From the NCBI GenBank assembly GCA_030141605.1, contig JAQGDQ010000068.1:605034-669033 (forward strand): a DNA stretch of 64,000 bases, written 5' to 3'. Source of the DNA: Tubiluchus corallicola (Eukaryota; Priapulida; Priapulimorpha; Priapulimorphida; Tubiluchidae). Both the position numbers and the translations under genes were made by a program. The number at the start of each line of letters is the position of its first letter. Within the stretch, counting starts at the first letter, position 1. The notes beneath the pieces are model-generated. The model searched no databases and was not told where the DNA came from. It saw nothing but the letters and a program-made list of their open reading frames with translations. Positions 37,523 to 51,200 of this stretch are shown piece after piece.

Positions 37523-37791
37523 AGCACTTCTGACTTTCTGTTACAACTATTTCAGGTCGTTACTACTTTCCATGACTACTTCAATATGTTTTTGACTTTA
37601 TTTTACATACGTCAGGGTGTTTCTACTTTCAGTAACCATTTTAGAGCATTTTACCATCTGTACCTACCTCAGGGCTATGACTTTCTGTGTCTATACTTCT
37701 CAGAACGTTTCTTCTTTCTGAGGTTACCTTTGAGCACTTCTACACTTTCTGCAACTATCTCAGCGTATTTCTACTTTCTGTAAATAACTAC
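37523..37791 (+). repeat. Degenerate minisatellite, ~29-bp unit
   Basis: About nine diverged copies of TTTCTACTTTCTGTAACTAC followed by CTCAGNGC or similar. Unit lengths vary between about 28 and 31 bp. The open frame at 37586-37783 is a by-product. Confidence 0.8.
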
Positions 37792-38675
37792 CGTCGGACA
37801 AATCTGACTATTTTTTACTCCAGCAATTTGTACATTGTACAGGAAATGTAGTTAGAAAAAGCATAGTAAGTAGACCGTTTTATTGCCATAACAGTTTAGA
37901 TGAGATAAACTATAATTAATAGAACAGGAACAGTAAACTATTTTCCTTTATGCTTAAGTTACAGAGCAAGGATCCATTTATAAATTCTTGATAAGCCGCA
38001 TTGATGCCTGGTGGTGTGAACACAGCTTTACGGTCAGAAGATTAAATTAAGATGTTAGTACGCAAATAGAACTGGCAGGGAAATCAACGAAATTGGCTGA
38101 AAGGTACAAACTGATGAAATTTTTCGAAGTGGGAAACGTTCGGCCAAATTCGATTTTCTAAAGTCAAATTCTTGACAGAGTACTGGAGAAAATTCGCATG
38201 AAAAACAGTCAGCAGTAGCATTTTTGATGGATGGGAGACGCTGGACAGTTCGCGTCGTGATTCTCAATTATACTGTTATTTCATGATTTGCATTAATGAT
38301 TTTGCGAATCGATAGCAAAAGCTCGCATTTGTCGTGATAAAAGCCAGACGAGTTTTCCATCGCAAAACTAAAGTCCAAGAATAAACAGAAAACTGTTCTC
38401 GACGTGTTAAGTGCTGAATTCTGTCGCAAGAGAACTTCTAGAACTCAAAGGTGTATTTTCTAGACCCTTGTACAAAGACTGGCTCAGAAAAGCATTGATA
38501 TGGTTATGTTTGAACAAGATACAGGGCAAAAAAGCATTGACATCATTTTATAGAGCTCTCTTTTTTACTACCCTTTTGATAGTTACAGCCTAACCACACT
38601 GAAGCAGCTCACCCATACAGCTAAGCAAACAGATTTTAAATAAGAATTTGCCGATTCTACAAACAGCAAGTTCTT

Positions 38676-38918
38676 ATGGACCACACACATACAAAAGGAC
38701 CAAATTATGCCTCAATTGTCTCAGCAAAAGGCTTTAAAACTGCAATATGTACAATAGTTATAGAAAACCCAACCACATGTTGGAAAGGACACGACTTATG
38801 CACATTTTCACACAGAAAATGTGCAGTAAAATTTTTTGAAGAAAAATTACTTGTGGGATTCCTCCCTACAATGGAACACACTGCTGTCTATGGCGCATTT
38901 CGCTTAGACGACCCATGA
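38676..38918 (+). other. Unassigned 80-codon open frame
   Basis: ATG-to-stop frame of 80 codons containing Cys and His residues (PTTCWKGHDLC, FSHRKC). It matches no family I can name, and no splice sites or flanking exons support it. It could be an exon relic, a transposon fragment or chance. Confidence 0.15.
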
Positions 38919-40999
38919 GGAATTTTCTTCATAGTTTTTCTAGCGAGATATTCTGCTGCCAATTATGTGTCCTCTTCATGAAGAATTATGAAGTATGTTC
39001 CATTTTTGCAAGGCTTCGTTGCGAATATACATATAAAATTTTATGGCTTAACTTCTTCCTTCCTGTTTAGCAAATCAAAATCAAATCTATATTTCTCTTG
39101 CCATTTCAGGAACAACTACAATGTATAAAATTAAATACAAAGTCTAATTAATGTAGTAATAAATTCAAAGAGATAAGAGTATCGAATTGACTAAAAAGTC
39201 GTCAAGTTAGCTACCCTTCATTTGGCAATAAAATAGGTAATTTCTGGCACTGGCTAACACAGCTGATTAAAACAGCTATTTGAATACAACTAACTATATG
39301 CATAATTATCGTCTACATAAAGTTTCTGTTTATATATAATCATATGTGATCAATTTATTCGCATCAAAATTAAATATATAATTAAAGCAGATCTTAAAAA
39401 ATGAAAGAAAAACAAAATGAGCGTTGTTTTGAAATGACCCCTGGTAACTCAATAACATACTACGATAATAATAATATTCTACATACAGTATTATTATTAT
39501 ACCATAATATAATAGTATATCATATATTACTACACAATAATATAATGATTATGCAATAAGTAGCATTGTTATCCAAAATTCGAGTTATTATGAGATAGGT
39601 CATCTAGTTGTTAGTATAATTTGAGAGAAGTAATTTGGTAATTTTTTTCCTTAAGCTATAAATAGATTTGCATTGGTAATCTAATGAATTCCACATTCTT
39701 ACACATTGAAACTTGATTGTGTAGATTCTGTGTTCTATAAAAAGTTAAAGTTTTTAATATATCTTTTATCATATAAATGATTTTAATGTTTACATTTGTG
39801 AAAGCATATAAACGACACATCTACATAATTATTTTATATATATGCAACATGCTTTCAAACTATGAAGGGATTAGTTGTTAGCCTAAAAATAAGCATGTCC
39901 TCTATTGATTAAAGCTATTAATTGTAATTTAATTATGAATAGGAAGGATTATCCATAGGAGGAATATTTAGCATTTGGCAGGGCCTAATTTAGTATAGTA
40001 GCCTATAGATTTTTGCTTAAACAAAAGCAAAACAGTCGAGCTAATATTGTAACCTTTGCTATAAGAGGATTGTTAATTTCGGTAATAAACAAAAATATAA
40101 ATTCTGCACTTCAGATAGCAGTAAAAAACTAAAAACACAAATTTGTGATTGTAAAATGTCTCTATCTTAATTTCATTTTTTTAAAGCATGTATTTGTACG
40201 AGACGCACATGCTTAGTGCTATTTCATACAAGTTAAAATAGGCAACTGCAGTAACTAATACACAGACTAAGTTATGAATTCTTCATAAATGCTTCCTAAA
40301 TAACTTCATCAAAATAACCCGAAATGACATTTCTATAGTTATCTTTGTCTATCTTTGGGATCCGCATCAGTAGTCACTGTATGATGCATTCAGCGTAATC
40401 TACTAAGTATTTATAGTTTAAAGTGCTTTAGCGCGAATATTCCTATAAGAATCCATTTGAAAAGATAGTTATGAATAGAAAATATTGCAGCACATTTACA
40501 TTAGCTGTAAGTGCTGACACTAATGTGTACTACAGAAAATCAAAAGAAAACTAACCACAGGGGGCTGGATATTACAATGTGGGAAATATCAAGCACTTAA
40601 GCTCATTAAGGCCTCTCTCTGGTGTTATTAGTACGGAATGCTATTGTATATATTTGAGCATTTAAACAATAGTATTATCTCTGCCAAACTGTTGGGTCTC
40701 CGAAGGACATACAATTTCTTATCAAAGATTTATGCCAGCACCATATACAACACTTAAAGCAACACAATTTCAACAAATAAAACATACTAACCATGTTGAA
40801 TTGATGTACTGCCAACTTAAAATGTCAACAACTATTCATCAAGAACTATCGAATCACTTTAACTGCTGCACTAAAACCGGCTCTGGCTTTTACTTCGTTT
40901 TATACTTTGGAAATTTGCAACTCATAGACCTCACTTAATAAAAACATGTTAAACAAAACTTCAGTATCTTAGCTAACGTGAGTGAAAAGATTAACTTAC

Positions 41000-41438
41000 C
41001 ATCAAAGACCAACTTAAACTTGTTCAAAGCACCATCTGTTAATTTAACTGATCCATCATCTGGCAATCTGATGTCCAACTTTACTATGAAAGAACCTTTA
41101 GAAGAAATTCTGACTGGTGCAAGCTCATGTACTGCGGTACCGTCAGGGACAAAATTCTGCTCAGCAGCCAAGTTTTTTGTCCTATTCGATGCCGACTCGG
41201 GTACATCTGCTGGTAACATTACAGGTAATATTGTTACAGTCATGGTATCAAGATGTAATATTTTGATAGAGTTGTTATTTGTGTCTGCAATGTACAACAG
41301 TGTTCCACAGGAGGACAGACACACACCTCCAGGCTCATTAAACATTGGAAGCTGTAAGTCTGAACCCACAGCATCACCATAAGCACCAGAACCAGCAATC
41401 GTCTGACATGACTTATCAGCAGTATTAATCAATTTTAT
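41000..41438 (-). CDS. NHLRC2: NHLRC2 exon 10
   Basis: Acceptor ATTTCAG. Last propeller blade ([24 protein letters not shown]), then a linker and the start of the C-terminal beta domain ([25 protein letters not shown]). Ends one base into a codon at donor GTAAGT, so at least one more exon must follow. Confidence 0.93.
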
Positions 41439-42191
41439 CTGAAATGTCAAAAGAATAAAAAATTGAAGAAGTATGTGAGAATTTGAATAAGTTTGTAAAA
41501 TGACAGACACAAAAACAAAATGTATTCGTATACTGTGTAAATGCATGCCTCAATAATAATGATACATGCAGTTGTCTGTTGCTCAAGTGTCCAGCACTTT
41601 AAAAAATGGCTCAAAAATATAAACAAACCGTACTCTTGATCTGCAGTTTCCTTCTGTAGCCTCTATTTTAACTCATGTATAACTATGTAATTATGGCCTG
41701 TCATTTGTGCGTATTTGAGCCCTTTTACATTTTGTTAGATTTTTGTAGGATTTTAAAGGACATATTGAAACATTTTAAACCATACTTAGTCATGGAAACT
41801 ATAAACCTTATCTCAGTAATTAAAAAGCAGACTTCATACACTATCAGTAAAACAGTTACTCGAATGTTGTAATACACATAACTGTATACAAAAACAGTCC
41901 AATAATTAATTTCCTGCCCTTTACATTTATCAAAAGTCATTCTTCTCAGACAATTACAAACAATCATTTGGAGCAGCTGCACAATAAACTTAAACAAAAC
42001 ATGCATTTTGACATATATTATGCTGCGAAGGAGAGTCTATATTTGCTAAAATTACAGAGAATGAAGTTTCAAGTTTGGTTCACAAGAAAAAGAGAGAAAG
42101 AGAAAGTTTGGTTCACAAGAAAAAGAGAGAAAGAGAGAGGCAGAAAGGAGGGAGGGAAAGAGAGAGTGACAGAGAAATTGGTAGAGTGAGT

Positions 42192-42269
<78 letters not shown>

Positions 42270-45200
42270 GAGAGAGAGAGAGAGAGGGGGGAGGGAGAGA
42301 GAGAGAGAGGGGAGGGAGGGAGAGAGAGACCTAAAGATTAACACATAGTACTACTAAAATTATAGTTTCTTGTCTCATACGGGAAAAATACCATCCATTC
42401 GTTTATCATAAAGCATATTCAATAAGTAATGATATTTCATATATATGGCAGCTGCTTTACTTTGTGATTGTATGAGTCTGCTGCATAAAGATTCATTGTC
42501 GTCGGATGAAATGCAACTCCAAGAGGATGCTGTAACTTGGCACTGGTGCCACTCCCATCAACATCACCAAAAGAAAATAAGTCCTGCAACATAAAAGGTC
42601 ACACAAATTAGCCAAAACTGATTAGGCCAAAAATGTTAGGCATAAGTTTAGAAAAAAAACACAGGTCACAAAGGTTGTTTGCACATATGAAACAACTTTA
42701 AAAAAATTGTTACATATTTTGATCAAGATGGCAAAAACTTATTATAATTTCCAATTACTTGTAACATGAACCACAGTTTCATCTTGTTTGCGACTTGGTA
42801 GATTTTGACACAATGCTGGCTTTTTGAACATTAATTGCAAGTCATGTAATGTAATATTTCAAGTGTCATTTACTGTTTTGTAGAAAGAATTTTTAGTTCA
42901 CTTATGTGTTTAGTCAGATTATTCTAGTCAGATTATTATGGAATTTAGAAACTAATCACATCCGGCAAACACAAAAAAGACTTATTTTTAGTTCAATGCA
43001 GCTTGTAGATAATGGAACAAAAATAAAAACATGGCAACACCTATTTTCACACTAGCAAATGCATGAGTGGTTAGAAAGTGAGGCTTATAACACCAAGCTT
43101 TTGTGCAAGGTAATAGCCTTCCTGCCCTTTCAATGTTGAAATTAATCTTGTAGACCTTGTAGATATGTTTTAAAATGTAAAAGTTAAAAGATTTTTGTTG
43201 CTAACACTTCTTGCCTTTATTATTTGGAACTTCAAGCCAGTCTGCATGTAAATTTACCTGAGAAACTGTTTTCAAGCAAATGTGCATTGCATTTTAAACC
43301 CTTTCACCCAGGCACGCCAAACAATTGATGGATATGCCATTAATTTTGAGACGCACAGGATTTCAAATCAGCTGCACGGGAAAATGATTAACTTGCACAG
43401 CCATTAAACGACCACAGGTTAATCACATTTGACAGCAAAATGCAAGACCATCCATTAAAACGTGTGATTAAGTACCTTTTCATTGCGACCAAGACGATGA
43501 CTTAGAGAGAGATTACAGCTATAGTTCAATTCCATCTAGACTGCTGACACTGACTTACTGTGGGAATTTGAATCAAACAAAAAGAACGGGTAACCTGTGA
43601 AGGACTAGCTAAAGATCCGGTTAACATTAGAAATTCTAGTTCCAACACACTTAGTTATAATAAAAGAGGTCAGAATCTATAAACTGATCCAACCTTAGTG
43701 TTTGTACTTCAAGAATGGCTAACGGTCAGTCAGTTTTCTAAACAGGAAAACTAAAAAGAATCCTCATTTTATCTTCTTTTACAATACAAATATAAAGCAG
43801 CTGGACCATTCTTGACAATGTGATCTTTAAATACAAATACGTATCAGTCCAATTCTTGTCCATCCTAAATAAAATATAATTGCTTATAAAATAAATCTAA
43901 TGTTACTTATAAAATTTATCTCATCAGCTCAGTTAAACAATAACATAATCTTCTCAGCTAGTTAATTCCGTATTAATACCTGAGGATTTTTGCTACCTCC
44001 AACAACTGCCTTCACTGCCCCAGATCTAATATCCATTGACCGAATACTCGAGCTTTCACTATCCGCAATGTACATAGTGCTGCCACCTATACAAATCTCA
44101 GATGGTTGGGCAAATGCTGCTAGGTGAGGATAGATATTGTTCTTATTCTGTTCAGCTCCACTTCCCGCAATGCATACACAAGTACCTGCTGTATATTTCC
44201 TATAAGACGAAACACGATGATGTATTTTTTTTTTACTTTCTCATAAGGCACCCTCACAGACATTCACAGCCAGAAGTGATTTTTCTTGTGACTTTTCCGA
44301 TTAATAAAACTATGCATATGTTCACGCGCATGCACATGCCATGTTTGCTGCAGAAATATAGTGCATGTACTAGAAAGGTGATGTGACAATTTATTTATTA
44401 ATTAAAAATTATGGTCTTAATTTTCCTACATAATTATATAATAAATTGGCTGAATTTATAGATTTAAAAGCTCTGTTAATATTACATGCTGCTAACAAAG
44501 GTCATTTACCTGGAAATTTACAAGAGAGATTCTGGTTTTTTAATAATCCAATTAAAATTACAAGATAGCATGGCAATTGCAAAATACCACTGGCAAGAAC
44601 CACTTTGAAAACAAATGAGTCTGTCATTTCGAGGTGCTAAATTATGGAATGATCTAGATGAGGATTTAAAAAGTTGTTTTCGTGTGCATATTTTTAAAAA
44701 AATGGGTCAAGAAGAAAATGTTAGAAAAATATAGATAATTGACGGCATTTTATGTACATTAAATAGTCAAAATATCTTTTAAAACATGCATTTAATGTAT
44801 TTTAAACATGTTTTTAATATGTGCAGCACCTTTTAACTAGATGAAATATATTACAAGAGTAACTTTTATTAATCACTTTCATCAAATTATCTGATAGGGG
44901 AAGGACTATATAAGTATCATACTTCATCCTCCCTACATTTCATATATTAAATTAAATTGTACATCATTTTAAATTGTGATTTTAGTATCCACCACTGTCT
45001 TAATTATTATTATTTGCTTTATACATTTTACGTATGTGTGAAATAAACTCGTTTATCATTATTTATATTTATAATAACATCTATCTATATGGTGATTTTG
45101 TAACATTTCTATTATTTCTGTCTATCAGCTTTCATTTCAGTGTGTAGTTGACTGCTTTTCTCTCTACCAACATTTAAAGCAGTTATACTCGTTGAAATCG

Positions 45201-48200
45201 AATATAAATAAAGTTCATACTTACTTAAGTTGATACTTTTTACTTACTACCAGGGATATTACCTTTAAAGAGCTAAAAACATCCCTGGTAAGAATACTCA
45301 AGTTTTGTAAGATTCATGCACTTTCTTGACAAGACACTTCAAAATGAATTAAGTGTCTAAGCATAAAATACTTAACTTTTTAATTGGAGTATACAACAAT
45401 CTATAAAAATAATTACAACAATATCTGCAATTAACTAATTTGTGTTCATTCACAGCCCGTTCATGTTCTACACTAAAATGTTTAAAAAAGGGGTAATATG
45501 TTTCATGTTTGATGGTCCGTGAATTGCATTTACAAAATCAATTACGAACCATCCTAAGTTTATTATACCCGTTCTAATACTGCAGTTTAAGGCCAGTGAA
45601 AGTTATGTGGTTAATCGAAATATGAACATACAATACAAAGTTCCATTTATTTCCCAGAAGGATCACTGTAAACTTGCAACACCATGTGGTTAGACAACTA
45701 TGAACAAGCCCAGCTAGCTGAAAGTTTTTCAGGGTGGTTGACCTGCTGTTAGCTCAACAGCAATGAAATTTTAGTTCATTTATTGCTACATTATGCTAAT
45801 CATGTTTTAAAAATTTTGTTTTTCACCTAAAAATACTTCTTGCAAAAGCATATATGTATATACAGGTTGTTAAGCACAGCTATAACGTAATACATATGAA
45901 GAAATAGATTAAATTTACCTACCTATTTTTCCACCAAGTGGAATCACTCAAAAATATAGCCCAAATCTGATGTGTCCCAGCCATTGCAATAAACAATGTA
46001 TCCTCTGTACCACTGCCTGAATTTGAAAATGTACCTTAGTGATTTTGATATCAAATTGCGATGATAAAAATGCTTGTTAATATTACTTAAATTTCAAATT
46101 CATTAATGTTTCAAATTGAAATTATGCACTTTTTTATACCACTGTCTTTAACGACACCTAAAACTTGCAGGTATATATTCCATCAGCCATCTCATGTTTT
46201 AACAAAAACACCTTCATAAACTCTAGTCAAACTCTTTTAATTTCAATTTGTTTTAAGGTGATTTTTAACATGCCTCCTCACTACTTCAGTTTATGTTTAA
46301 ATTTTATTTTTCTCTTATTTTATTTTTATACTGCTTATACTTGTAAAAGCAAAGCGCACTTTGCACATTTAATCAGATTGAATCTAACGAAATGACTTCA
46401 TAAATTTTACATTAAAAATTGATGTCAAGTAATGTGGCTTAATTTGAATTTAACGCAAAAATGTAGAGGCAAATTTAATGCAGATACAGAAAAATGTGAA
46501 ATTCACTACTTTGTGAAATTGTGAAAAAGTCATGCTCAGGCCAATAAATAGATGATTACAGTTTACCCTAGAAAAGGAAAACTAGAGTAGCTGAAAAACA
46601 CTGTGTGCTTATATCTGTTAACAGTCTCTAGCTAGTATTGAAGCCCACAAACACAAAATTTGAGGATAACCAGGTAAGCTCGGTAGCAGCTAATGGATAA
46701 GGCTTTTCTCAAAATATTTAGTTCTCTAACTGACTCAGGTAAAGGTGAAAGTCACTTTTAAAAATGTTGCATATTTTCGAAACAGAAGATGTCAAATGGT
46801 TTGTTTTGAGTGTAAACAGAAATCACATGTGATTGGTCTTCGTAAATATTTTAAAGTCAAACTCAGCGTGGAAATTTTAGACAAAATAAAACCTCATAAT
46901 ATACCAAGCAAACAGAAAGCCTTCCACTGCTAACATGTGGATGTGGCCTTGGCATGTTAAATCAAACGAGATCGTGAGTTGTTACCTAAATACCCGGTAT
47001 ATGAAAACATTTTCTCCAGCTAAACAGAATTTGTAAAACAAAACACCTATTTTTGGCAAGCTATTTCAGGTAAAAAAATTGATTTACTACTGTGAGCTGT
47101 CAGGTATAACAATATCCCGCCCCAGCTTATTCAAATGAAATGTGACAAATATGACCAATAGCATCACTTCTGTCATTACCAATAGAACATCCTAAACACA
47201 CATCCCATGGAGAGCTGATTGGCTGTTTTGGTCCAACATTTCCGCCAATCCTGTCACTACCCATTTCACCAGTGCCGGCTACAGTTGAAACTGTGCAAGT
47301 TTTCAAATCTACCTAGAACAGAGCAATACGCTAATTAAAAACCATATACTGCTATTAAATGAACAAGTTTAATGCAGATGTTATAGATGTTACCTTTCTG
47401 ACTGCATGATTTTCAGTGTCAGCCACATAGATAATATCATCATGCCAACATAAGCCTTGTGGGCTGCGAAACTGAGCCTCATGAAAAGAACCATGAACAA
47501 AGCCTGCTTGCTCACCGCCAATGCTTTCCTAAAAATAATGTAACAAAATTGTTCAGAGTGTTGCTACTGAAAGGCACTTAAGCTAAATCTACTGTATGAC
47601 AAACATAATGTAATTATAATGGGGGGACTGTAGAGTGTCCCGGTCAGAAGATTATGTCAAGCACTTAGAGACAGGGTTAGCTTTATTGTAGATCAGTATA
47701 AAAATATATAATTTCCCACTGCTTTCAAAAAATTGCATTAGACCTGGGAATCTTTTCACCTCGACCGGCTATGTTCATTTTGTGAGACCTACTCCAATTT
47801 AGTGTGCAGCCACACGAAAAATAATTGCTTAAATAGATAATAAACAAGTCACTTATATATCGCAAAACATGTAGGGATGTTACCAAGACTGAAATAACAA
47901 ATCAATACCGAAATTTATGAAACAGAGGAAACCGATACTGAAATGAAACCGAACCAAAATAATTTTTGCAAAACCAACTACTACCAAAACAGAAAAAATT
48001 CTGAAATAAATAAAATACTTTGTTTTTGCTTGTTTGCCTATATTTGCTCTGATACACGCTTGATGGAGTAGCTAGGCAAAAACTCCAAAACAGAAAAGTA
48101 GAACAATGTTTACGGTTAAAGATCAGGAAGCTTAAAAAATTGACAGGTTTTATTTTGTAAATATTTTGTTGCCTATATTTCATAAATTATAAAATTAAAC

Positions 48201-51200
48201 TTAGTTTTATTCAAATTATGCTTTGATATTTCGGTTAATTGTGCCTGGATGCCATAAAGCTTCACAATCACCAGCAAAAAAGATATGACGTATTGCCGTA
48301 AAAAGCACGCTACATGTGGTACAAACAAGTTAAATAAACAGTATTTACACTTTATTTGAGCTATTTTAAGAAAAAAATTAAGCAATTTTTAACATCTAGG
48401 AGACTAAAACGGTAATCTGGATAAACACTACTAAAACATTGGCAAAATGTTAGGAAAATTACCGAAAGTTTTGGTTACGAAACTTCATAAATTTCGACAT
48501 AAACTAAGCTCAACTGAAAGTGCAATTATCGGCAAAACAAAACGAAAATTTTGTTTTGCTAACATCCCTGATAGCATGCAGTAGCAATAAAAAACGAAGC
48601 TTTACAAATATAACTGTGCACATGCATGTAATTCTGTCATTCTACTATCTAGTCATTAACAATTAATCAAACAATATATATTAAAACATTGGCAAAAATA
48701 GACTTTATCAGTTTATGTGAACACAAAACTGCAGTGCTCCTAATTTGAAAAACATTAATTGTTATAATATAACAGCTATAAAAGTTTCTCTCCACGAAGT
48801 TCCGATGATAGTGCAAAAATTACTCTTCCAGTGCAAAAATCAAATCTTCAACAAATCAAACTGAGAAATCATCACAGCGCATTTAGACATTGGTCCTAAT
48901 TGTTATATATGGCTTACAAAAAATTTGGAAACCCTCTTTAACATGCCTGATTGTGAGATTTTAAGCAATTATTGTAGTGCAAGCTAGGTGTACAGTAGAG
49001 AACGAGTATGATAGTATATGACAGTACACCTGAACAAAGGAAATATACCTGTATAACACCAAGTGAGTTGAGAACAAGAATTCGATGATTCCCAGTATCG
49101 GACACAGCAATGCAATCTCCACCCTGATTCACAGCCACTTTACTGGGAAATCTAAGTACTGATTCTCCTAGCATGCATTTAGTTAGCTTGACACTCAAAG
49201 GTTTATCACTAATCTTGTTCTTTGCTTTAAAGTATGAAAGACTCGTTCGTACAAATTCAAAAAGTTTATCTCTAAAATGAAATATAGAAAACATCAGATT
49301 TTGTAACAGAAAGGACATGTGTAGTCTATATATACCGCTATTACCTTTGCCTATTTTTAAATAATAATATAGATATTAGTAATGAAAAAGTGCAAAATTT
49401 TATCAGCAATTCCCCACTTTAATCATTTATGTCTGAAGAAGCAGCCCGGTAGTTCAGCAGCATACTATGTAATGGAACTACAGGAAAGAACCAAATACGT
49501 TTCACAATAGAATGTACTCCTAAAAGAGTATTTCCTAATACAATGAAAACACTGCAGTACAAAAGCAAGCTTTAAGGCTTTTTGGCTATCTTTGTTTCAG
49601 CTGCTCAAACTTAAAAAGCGAAACTTCTCATCAAAAATTAACTTTATGACATCACAAATAACGTATCCAGCAACCAAAGGAAGACTATCATAGCTCTTCT
49701 TGAGAACAGAACAACATCAGTTACTTTGAGCAATATATTTGAACAGTAAAAGCTATCGAACAGGAAAATAGTCATCTACGCTCCAATCACAGAGAGTGTT
49801 TCGTATAACAATCCTAAAGCGCCAGACAGCAGCTTCATACAGCAAACAAAAATAAATAATAACATTTTACCGATGACCTTCTCCAATCAGAGACAACAGA
49901 ATTTGGTTATCTGGTCCCAAGACAACAAGTGTGGGCCAACAGTGTATTTTCAAAGCTGTCCATAAAACTAGAGAATGATCATTGATAACCGGGTGTGTCA
50001 TGTTATACCGATGCACAGCATGCAGAATGTTTGCCGCGTCCTTTTCATTATCAAATTTGGCAGAATGAACTCCAACTACTACAAGACCATCTACGTATGA
50101 CAAAAAATAAATCAAGTTTAAAAAATACTTACTCATGTTCCAGATTTTTAAAAAACCACAATCAATAATAAAGGTTTAAGTTAAGAAGAAAATTAAACTG
50201 AGATTGTATCATTTGTAAATGGACATAGCTAAAGAAGAACTGATGCATCCAGTGAATGGAGCAATGAAAATTGACACACTGTTACCAGGGATGTGCCGAT
50301 ACATAAACGGAGATCGGGAAACAAACTTGCATATCGGAAGAGATAGGAGACTAGGCCAATAATATGCTAATATCGGCAATAGCTGCGTCGATGTGAAATT
50401 TTTTCCCTAAAATAAATTTTCGCTTTTGAATACACTTAAAATAAACTTTGATTAAGCTTTATGTTATTAGCACAACAATACCGTAATTATAAACATCACT
50501 TAAGTACACAAAACTAGTACAGAATTAGTATTTTACAGAAGGATAAAAATGTCATAATTATTGACTTCCTGCAGTTACAACATAAACAGCAGTTATAATA
50601 CCATCATATCATGTTACGTCTGATATTGGATCGGCCAACAGTAATAGGTAAAAATAATCAGTCTCAGATCGGGACACAGGTTCCCATATCGGCACATCCC
50701 TGATTTGCAAAATTTATATAGACAACGTATGAGGTGGACAGCTAACACCACTGAACAAACAATGATTAAAAGAGCACAGATACTGATATTTTAAATTAAA
50801 CTCAAGCAGAATTTCTAAACTGTAGTGAACATTGCACAGAATTGTATAGAGAAATCAAAAAGTAAAATAAAATAGAATTTATACCTAATTTACTTTAAAA
50901 GGTATTTTTAAAATAATTGCATTACTTTGTAGAATACATTTTACCTGTTACAGTAAAGCGCTGCTCCAAGTCATGTAGATCAGGAAGCACATGCATACAG
51001 TTTATGCAGCAGTAAGTCCAAAAATCAAGGACAACTACCTTTCCAAGTAAATCTTCTCTCAAGGACAACATTCGTGAAATGTTAACAGGAAGAATGTCTG
51101 TAAAAACAGTAATAAATTATGCCTGTTTGAACACGTTTGATTTTCCAAACAGAGAAGCTTATGCAAAAAAACCCATTTATAGTTCGTCAATACAGTAGTA

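Larger units (their letters stand above)
32084..40999. other. Stretch without an identified gene between P450 and the last recognised NHLRC2 exon
   Basis: No exon recognised. The final NHLRC2 coding exon or exons and 3' UTR must lie here if the gene is intact, since exon 10 ends mid-codon at a good donor at 41000 and about 90 residues are missing. It also holds the inverted-repeat element at 33454-34113 and a 29-bp minisatellite. The minus-strand frame at 32702-33040 (112 residues) and the plus-strand frame at 38676-38918 (80 residues) match no family I recognise. Confidence 0.5.

Noticed and set aside
43300-43610. Possible piggyBac-like ends (CCCTTTCACCCAGG and CCTGTGAAGG)
   Set aside because: Inverted similarity is too short and gapped, and no TTAA duplication is seen.
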